DNA from: Labyrinthula sp. Ha | Lineage: Eukaryota > Sar > Bigyra > Labyrinthulida > Labyrinthulaceae | NCBI GenBank assembly: GCA_015227615.1 | Contig: JAALGZ010000001.1 | Coordinates: 1,674,001-1,738,000, forward strand | Length of the DNA: 64,000 nucleotides | Direction: 5' to 3' | Part shown: one piece after another, positions 57,720 through 64,000 of the stretch | How positions within the stretch are numbered: the first letter of the stretch is position 1 | Layout: each line of letters begins with the position of its first letter | Made by a program: the position numbers and the translations under genes | Notes under the pieces: model-generated | Database searches by the model: none | What the model was told of the DNA's origin: nothing | The model's input: only the letters and a program-made list of their open reading frames with translations

Positions 57720-59060
57720 CACCAGCAACTAATCAGGGACCAAGATTTTATATTTAAAAACAAAATTTTCAAGATTTTATATTCAAAAGGAAAATGTTCA
57801 AGATGTTATATTTAAGAGAAAAAATGTTCAAGATGTTATATTTAAAAGAAAAAACCTTCAGGATTTATATTTTAAAACAAGAAAGGTTCAAGATTTTATA
57901 TTCTAAAAGAAACAAGTTCAGGATTTTATATTGAAAAGAAAAATGTTCAGGATTTTATATTAAAAAAAAAAGGTTCTAGAATTTATATTTCAAAGAAAAG
58001 GATCAAGAATTTTATATTGCAATGAAAAAAGGTTCAAGGATTTTATATTTCAAATAAAAAAGGAACGGGTTCAAGGATTTTATATTTCAAAGAAAAAATG
58101 TTCAAGGACTTTATATTAAAAAAAAAGGTTCTAGAATTTATATTTCAAAGAAAAGGATCAAGAATTTTATATTGCAATGAAAAAAGGTTCAAGGGTTTTA
58201 TATTTCAAATAAAAAAGGAACGGGTTCAAGGATTTTATATTTCAAAGAAAAAATGTTCAAGGATTTTATATTAAAAAAAAAAGGTTCTAGAATTTATATT
58301 TCAAAGAAAAGGATCAAGAATTTTATATTGCAATGAAAAAAGGTTCAAGGATTTTATATTTCAAATAAAAAAGGAACGGGTTCAAGGATTTTATATTTCA
58401 AAGAAAAAATGTTCAAGGATTTTATATTAAAAAAAAAGGTTCTAGAATTTATATTTCAAAGAAAAGGATCAAGGATTTTGTATTTGAAAAGAAAAACAGT
58501 TCAAGGATTTTGCATTTCAAAGAAAAAAAGTTCAAGGATTTTGTATTTGAAAAGAAAAACAGTTCAAGAATTTTATATTTTCAAAAAAAGCTTCTCCAGG
58601 ATTTATGTTTCAAAAGAAACATCTCCAGGATTTATATTTTCAAAAAAAAAATTCAAGAATTTTATATTTTCAAAAAAAGCTTCTCCAGGATTTATATTCT
58701 CAAAAAAAATTGATCGATTTGTATTTCAAAATAAAGGGAGGGGGTTTGGGTTCAAAAAAAAGTTCAAGGATTTATATTTCAATAAGAAAAAGGGAGGGGG
58801 GTTTGGGTTCAAAAAAAAGTTCAAGGATTTATATTTCAAAAAAAAGTTCAAGGATTTATATTTCAATAAAAAAAAGGGAGGGGGGTTTGGGTTCAGGGAT
58901 TTATATTTCAAGAAAAAAAAAGAGAGAGGGGTTTGGGTTCAGGGATTTATACTTCAAAAAAAAAGGGAGAGGGGTTTGGGTTCAAGGTTTTGTATTTCAA
59001 AAAAAAGTTCAAGTGTTCAACCATTCATATTTAAAGCAAACAAGTTCAAGTGTTCAAGAA
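57720..59060. repeat. tandem and higher-order repeat array in MULE copy 2
   Basis: Units like TTCAAGGATTTTATATTTC plus an A/G-rich tail. A higher-order period of 155-156 bp is visible: GGTTCTAGAATTTATATTTC starts at 57972, 58127, 58283 and 58438. Distal units carry GGGAGGGGGGTTTGGGTTC. Stop codons are rare in all three forward frames, giving spurious open frames up to 264 codons. Confidence 0.92.
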
Positions 59061-59073
59061 CAGATCACTTTTC

Positions 59074-61195
59074 TCACTCATCTGTGAGAAGAGTAGTCCG
59101 AGAGAAGTCCAGAGGTGAAGCTACCCTTTCTCCCTTCCCCTTCCTTCTTTTGACCCTCTTCCTTGGTGACTCAAACATAATCCCACTTTCTTCAGAAACT
59201 TGATCCAAATTCCCGAAGTCTCCATCTGGGTTCTCCCTGAGCGCAGCGGTCATCTTCAAGACTGCTGCGTAGCTCTTCTTCCAGCCCTCGTTGCTGCTTT
59301 TCGCCTCTTCACAGAGCGCTTTGCATGCAGTGAGGAGCTTGGAATATTTAGCTTCCAGCTTTATTGGGATGTAAGCTGCGTTCACAGGTGGAACTTTCAC
59401 CTTGAACTCAATACACCCACGTGAGCCATCGACTTCTCGCCCCATCTCCCTTAATGCTTGCTTGAACAGAGGATGCTCCTGGTACTTCACCTCGCTGCAA
59501 GATGATCTATGTCCATGTATTTGATCATTTTACGATCACAATACCGTGCATAGTGACGACATGGAAAACAAAGACTTGTCCACGTTTCACAAGTACATGA
59601 TTAAAGTTTTACACCTTCCCTTTCAACAACGTCCAACACATGTTTCATCTTTACTCTCATGTTTGAATCACTGACAATGAACTTTATTGAGCTCAACTCT
59701 TCAACAATCCAGCACGCTCCCATCAACTTCAACTCTTTTGTGAACATTTCATCAGCTTCCTTTGAAAAATCTTTATCCTCCCGAATCAAATCCTTAATCT
59801 TTTTCAAAGTTTTCTCCATGTACTTATCCACATTATTCTCGTGGTGAGTGACAACTTCATCAAGTGTCCATGTTTTAAGAGAACTTTTTAAAGAACCATG
59901 CCCTTTAATTGCTGAGTGAAATGATTCAACCCTCTGAGTAGCGCCGTGAGAGAACGTTGGAAGTTTTCTCGTCATTTCCCAACACACTTAGTTTTTTTTC
60001 CCTTAATTTTTTTAGGGCAACTTGCTGTGGTTCTTCAGAAAAGTCAACCAACATATTTTGAATAAGCTGATCAAGATTTTTTTCTTCTGAAAAGATTCCA
60101 GTGAGAACATCGCCCAAGCTGCTTGTAAATTTTATTTTTTTCATCCCTTTTAGGCCAGATGTTGCTGAGTTCAAGGTCGAAAGAAAATGTTTCCTGCAAA
60201 GAACATGAGACGCCCCCACCTCCTCTACAGCTGCTTCCAGTGCTTTACTCCCATCGGTCATGATGACTATCGCATCCTGAAGACCCAGAAGTTTCAGCCC
60301 TTTCACCACATCTTTACTGGACTCGCTTTCCAACATTGAGCACCCGAAATTTATGGTTGTACGGAAGCAATTGATCCCGCAAGGAAACATTGCTACCAAC
60401 CGGTATCTGCTCATTCCATGGGTAGTATCTACTTGGTTATTATCCCCGTATACTTTTTTTAATTTATTTTGTAGGTCTTCCTGAAAGCTGACTCCATTTA
60501 GAATAGCTTTGCCTTCCTTGGGATAATCCCATGTAAGATCAAATCTTCCTCCACGCTCTAAGCATCTTTTCCCACACGTAATTAACTTTCTAATATTATT
60601 ATCTTCGCTAGCGTCAACGCCTTCTTTAGCTTTTTTCATTATTCTTTTTACTAGTTCTTTGTCAAACAATGACCCTGGAAAATTGCGATGTAGAGCGACA
60701 TCTGCCGCTGCAATTCCACTGTCGGCAACTCCTAAGTGTTTAATCATTTTTAATTCTTCTGTTGTAAGCTGTTGTGCATATTTTTTTAATCTTTCCTAGT
60801 GCTTTTACCTCATGATTGCAGTGATTTTCGTTAATTACGACGAAAATGTACTTAGAAGTTTCAAGATTAAGCTTAATGTTAATTTCAAACGAGCAATTTT
60901 TGTCTGAACTACACTTAATTTTACATCTCTTAAGTCTTTTGCAGTTCCAACCCCACTTAGCAAAGCTAATTGCCTCGTCAAAGTAGTGAGAAGCACGAAT
61001 TTTCCACTTAAAACGACCACTGGCAACTCTACTGATCACTTCCAGCATTTCTTCTGACGTAGAATAGGTTGCTGCAGTCCATTTTCCTATTAGTTTTGTA
61101 TCATTTTCTTCTTCAGGGTATAGAACCTCTGGTTGGAGGCCTGTCCCTTTCATTTTGTCTTTTTGCTTAGTTTTTGTTCGTAATTTTGTTTTCAA
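59074..61195 (-). pseudogene. MULE transposase, copy 2
   Basis: The same transposase as copy 1, read from MKTKLRTKTKQKDK at 61195. It has the N-terminal zinc-binding region (WGWNCKRLKRC, NENHCNHE), the catalytic core with DTTHGMSRY, MTDGSKALEAA and RVESFHSAIKGHG, a SWIM finger (about 59560-59600) and the acidic C-terminus. Lesions seen: an extra T in a T-run at about 60785 (shift), the +1 frame change next to A8 at 59992-59999 shared with copy 1, a TAA in place of the Gln codon of copy 1 just before the SWIM finger (about 59600), and a further shift near 59490. Copy 1 lacks three of these four, so they postdate the common source. Confidence 0.9.
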
Positions 61196-61427
61196 ATTTG
61201 CCCAAAATATTTGTGTCTGCCCTCTTTAAATTTTCTCTAAGTATGGGAAATCGAAATTCTGCGCCTCGATTATTCAGACGAAGTATAATGAAAACAAATT
61301 TTGGGAAATCGATCTGACCAATGAGATCGCGAGGAGTATCTGACTCCGGAGTCAAAAAACCCGATCCCTGTCAAACGAGAAAAATCTAAGACAAGCTCTG
61401 GTTGCAAAATGCTTTCTCTTTTTCAAT

Positions 61428-61874
61428 ATGAGTGCGCAGGATAAAACAAACATAAGGTATTAGCGGGATATAGTGCTTGAAAGTTTAATTTTATTAATCA
61501 TCATAACCAGCTTAGCCCACATCAAATTGGCCGAAGCAAGTTTCACTCAATTGTGTTTAACGTGTCGAACTAGTGAACAGATGATCGACTACACGTGGCC
61601 CAGGATAAATTTAGCTCTGATCACAACTGGTACCAAGGTAAGCTTTAATTCCTTTTCCTTTAACAGAAACTCTTTCACTTATAGCCTAGCGATTATATCA
61701 AACCAAACACAAAAATTAACTGTTAAATTATATTTCAAGAATGTTCATCCCCTTACCGTTAAACGAATAGTAGCTCTAACTGCAGATTACCAATATAATA
61801 GTGGAACTTCCTGTTATGAAAATTTTTCGTTTTTCAAAGTATTACAACCTAGAAAGTTCAACTTGACTATGTAG
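61428..61874 (+). CDS. small secreted or lumenal protein, two exons
   Basis: My model: exon 1 is 61428-61456 (MSAQDKTNI plus two bases), a 27-nt intron 61457-61483 (GTATTA...AAAG), and exon 2 is 61484-61874; 139 residues. The spliced N-terminus gives a very good signal peptide (SLILLIIITSLAHIKLAEA, likely cut before SFTQ). The mature part has four Cys, two in CLTC directly after the signal, and three N-glycosylation sequons (NQT, NFS, NLT). No family recognised. A second intron-like stretch (GTAAGC...AACAG at about 61639) would break the frame if removed, so I keep it as coding. The gene starts 51 bp after the MULE target copy and is divergent from the 57202 gene. Confidence 0.55.
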
Positions 61875-62294
61875 AGCTGAAACCAAATTTTGACATATAC
61901 CAACTCAACTTCTAGTTTATTAAGCAAGATATTGTTGAAAAGTTGCTTCCATCATAAGATGGGGTTTTCTCTGTGTCCCATGAGTGTTAAATTACTTTGA
62001 GTTTAGTTTTACCACAAATTTATTCATCGGCTTATTGTATTTCCTTTTGAAAGAAGTGATGATACAGTCTTCCAGAAAAGCTTGTATCGGTCTCACATTA
62101 CTAGAAATTATTTTTTCATTTCAGGGTCTATCGAATACTTTAGTTCACACTGCAATCTTATCAGAGCATTAATCTCATTTGGAAATGAGTTTAATGTAAC
62201 AAATTTTTACAACTATGCAACTATTCAACTATTCGCCGCGAACTTGGTTTAGAAGCTAATTCCAAGATCCGGAGAAAATAAATCTCGCTTATTT
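61875..62294. other. noncoding, no gene seen
   Basis: AT-rich; probably the 3' UTR of the secreted-protein gene and spacer. Confidence 0.4.
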
Positions 62295-62436
62295 TGTGCA
62301 TTTATGCTACTTAGACCTTATTTAGTATCACAGTTTTTGGCTTAAGTAGCCAGCGAGATATGTATTGTTCAGTCAAGGGGATTTAACCTTTAAAATAAAA
62401 ATAAAATACAGATCTTTCTCTCCACACTTTGCAACA
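62295..62436 (+). repeat. 142-bp dispersed repeat, probable solo LTR (copy B)
   Basis: The same length and family as 29773-29914 and related to sequence after copia RNase H at about 37690. It begins TGTGCATTTATGC and ends GCAACA. It is flanked on both sides by GCTTATTT, an 8-bp perfect direct repeat, longer than the 4-6 bp usual for LTR elements. Confidence 0.65.
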
Positions 62437-64000
62437 GCTTATTTAGAAACGAAGATAATGTAAACCCAGATAAATATTGAAACTGAAAATAAATAAATAC
62501 AACAATTTAGAAACAAAATCAAAATTTCCTAGATGTAATGACTACACATAGAAGGTAATTTTACTTTGCAGCAATAGAATATTGATTTCTATATAACTGT
62601 ATTATACCTTTGAGAAACATGCGTAAGCCATGTAAATGGAGATCTAAGAAAGTTGGGTTCAAATTAATGGATGAGATTATCTGAGATATGTAAGTGGCTT
62701 AGCCAAAGCCACTTTCAGTGGAAATTTAATTTAGAGGGTTTGCCTGTGTTCTACCATGAAAATTAGGTGATTACAGGTAATAACATTGCTAAAATGAAAA
62801 AAGCAAAGGATAAATTTTCAATATTTTGAAGAAGTTACTGAAGTTATGTGGAAGAAATTTTTTTGGACACTTTTAGCGAAATATAATTTGTTACCAGAAT
62901 TCAACTTTTCTTTGGTATTCTTGTACCAGAATATATGTCGAGCATTAGGGTGATATATAAATCAGAAGTGCTTTTTTTGGTTTATTATTCTTCTTGAGTG
63001 TAAAATATTTTCTTTTAATAATAGAAGAAACAAGTCCTTGCAACCTGGCATTTGTTTGCAGCTGCTGCTCTTTTCCCCAGATGTTCAAAAATTTTGAATA
63101 AATTATATGCAGGTGATGAATACCTTGAGAGAGAAAATAAGCAAGAATTAGCCGTCGTTATATGAGTTTAAGAATAATATTTCATTGAAGTTTGTGTTTA
63201 AGTGCTAACAAAATTTTATAAGAATAGGTTTCAACAGCATAATATTCGAAGAGAAAGCGTTGCCGACGATTTTAAGCTATCGAACTAGGAGCATCATTTA
63301 CCATGGAAATTTAGAATTGAGAGTAAACTCTATTTAACAAAAATACGTGATATTGTTGTTTCATCTGCTAGCATTGGTCAATTAAACACAGTAGCAGCTG
63401 AAATTCAAAAATAATAACCAAATGCAAAGCCATAGACATTATATTTAAGTAATGCGAACAATAATGTTTTCCACTACTAAAAGGGATAACTTCAGCTCGT
63501 ATAATTTGACTGACTTTAGAGTAACGGTTTGCATCTTCACGAATATTCTCTTGTTTTGACTTATTCAAAAGATTAGACTAATCTAAGTGTAACACACCAT
63601 GGGAAATAGTTACGAACTTTCATGTGCCTTATGAAAAACATTTAAAATTCGGGGTAAAAAAAAGGCAAAAAGTCGAACCAAAAGCACTTAGTTCAGTTTC
63701 CATTAATTTTGTTGATTAAACCTTTGCAGGCGGTGTTTATAATTGAGGATGGGGTTGGTTCCAGTTACAAGGGTATATGCTTTCGAGTGAAACAACTTGA
63801 TACTGTATTGGTGATGACGAGAATTTTGGATAGCCGCTAACCGTCGCTTATACGGAAACATTTTTAAAGAGTTGATATGAACAGCGCACTTTGCCTTGAA
63901 TGTGACCAGAGATTCCATTGCACCCAGACTGCCTCGACTTAGCCGAGTGCCGGAACTTACCCAAAAATAACGAGTAAGCTATTAATGAAACTGCAAGGGT
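62437..64000. other. noncoding, no gene seen
   Basis: AT-rich to the window edge. Short minus-strand open frames at about 63368-63568 and 63703-63918 have no recognisable family. Confidence 0.45.

Larger units (their letters stand above)
57344..61368 (-). mobile_element. MULE DNA transposon, copy 2, full length
   Basis: A 4025-bp Mutator-like element. It is flanked by identical 9-bp target copies TGTCAAACG (57335-57343 and 61369-61377), the classic MULE length. Terminal inverted repeats share GG(A/G)TTTTTTGACTCC followed by GGAGTCAGATACTCC, with weaker matching in the outermost 7 bp. Inside are a long tandem-repeat array (57720-59060) and the transposase gene (59074-61195), plus a subterminal block similar to copy 1. 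The identical target copies suggest a fairly recent insertion. Confidence 0.95.

Noticed and set aside
57720-59060. CRISPR-like array
   Set aside because: Units are directly adjacent, variable in length and AT-rich, without unique spacers; a eukaryotic satellite-like repeat.
58409-59203. 264-codon Lys/Phe-rich open frame in MULE copy 2
   Set aside because: It runs through the tandem array and into antisense transposase; a composition artefact.
61639-61667. Second intron (GTAAGC...AACAG) in the secreted-protein gene
   Set aside because: Removing it leads to an early stop, whereas leaving it in keeps a protein-like frame to 61874.
63930-63975. tRNA-like foldback near the right edge (CTCGACTTAGCCGAG)
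   Set aside because: Only one stem forms; no cloverleaf or B-box could be found.

Overview
The window is nuclear DNA of a eukaryote, AT-rich, with small host genes separated by long blocks of transposable elements. Spliceosomal introns are extremely short: about 27-38 nt where I could place them. Host genes sit head-to-head or tail-to-tail with very little spacing. The standard genetic code fits, because the long intact frames contain none of TAA, TAG or TGA internally. An SSNA1-type gene suggests a lineage with basal bodies or centrioles. I cannot name the organism; a unicellular eukaryote (protist or early-branching relative of fungi or animals) fits best.

Host genes seen: DNA topoisomerase I (1970-4183 +), a SnoaL/NTF2-like protein with a C-terminal membrane segment (4164-4667 -), SSNA1 (4815-5135 +), a class III CaiB/BaiF CoA-transferase resembling SUGCT (43643-45007 -), RPA2 in five exons (45053-45976 +), an FCP1-type CTD phosphatase (49911-51360 -), an unrecognised two-exon gene (56037-57202 -) and a small two-exon gene with a signal peptide (61428-61874 +). 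Two head-to-head pairs stand out: CoA-transferase/RPA2, and the unknown/secreted pair, whose shared promoter region is now split by a MULE transposon.

Layout: 1-1866 is a Ty1/copia element running off the left edge. 1970-5135 is a compact three-gene cluster. 6301-26616 is a chromovirus (Ty3/gypsy) with 301-bp LTRs and a 4-bp target duplication. Its gag region holds a partial copia (7573 to about 10660), a MULE (to about 14205) and a second copia (15159-19474). 27560-29760 is a decayed hAT-like transposon holding a 1-kb internally deleted MULE. 30350-32524 is a hAT transposase with only two in-frame stops. 37226-37860 is a copia relic. 38271-43265 is a second Ty3/gypsy element with 189-bp LTRs. 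43643-51360 is a gene-bearing stretch. 56037-61874 is a divergent gene pair split by a full-length MULE (57344-61368) with a clean 9-bp target duplication. The remainder is AT-rich sequence in which I see no gene.

The most interesting signals are these. (1) All three copia elements with a visible primer-binding site carry a sequence complementary to the anticodon stem-loop of tRNA-Asn(GUU). (2) The second gypsy element has a 10-nt self-priming signature. (3) The chromovirus has a SANT/Myb-like segment after its chromodomain. (4) A recurrent 10-mer, TTTTGGGCAA, lies upstream of host genes and near MULE ends. (5) The RPA2/CoA-transferase promoter contains a perfect 15-bp inverted repeat with an MSA/Myb-like core. 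(6) Two MULE copies share the same +1 frame change next to an A8 run.
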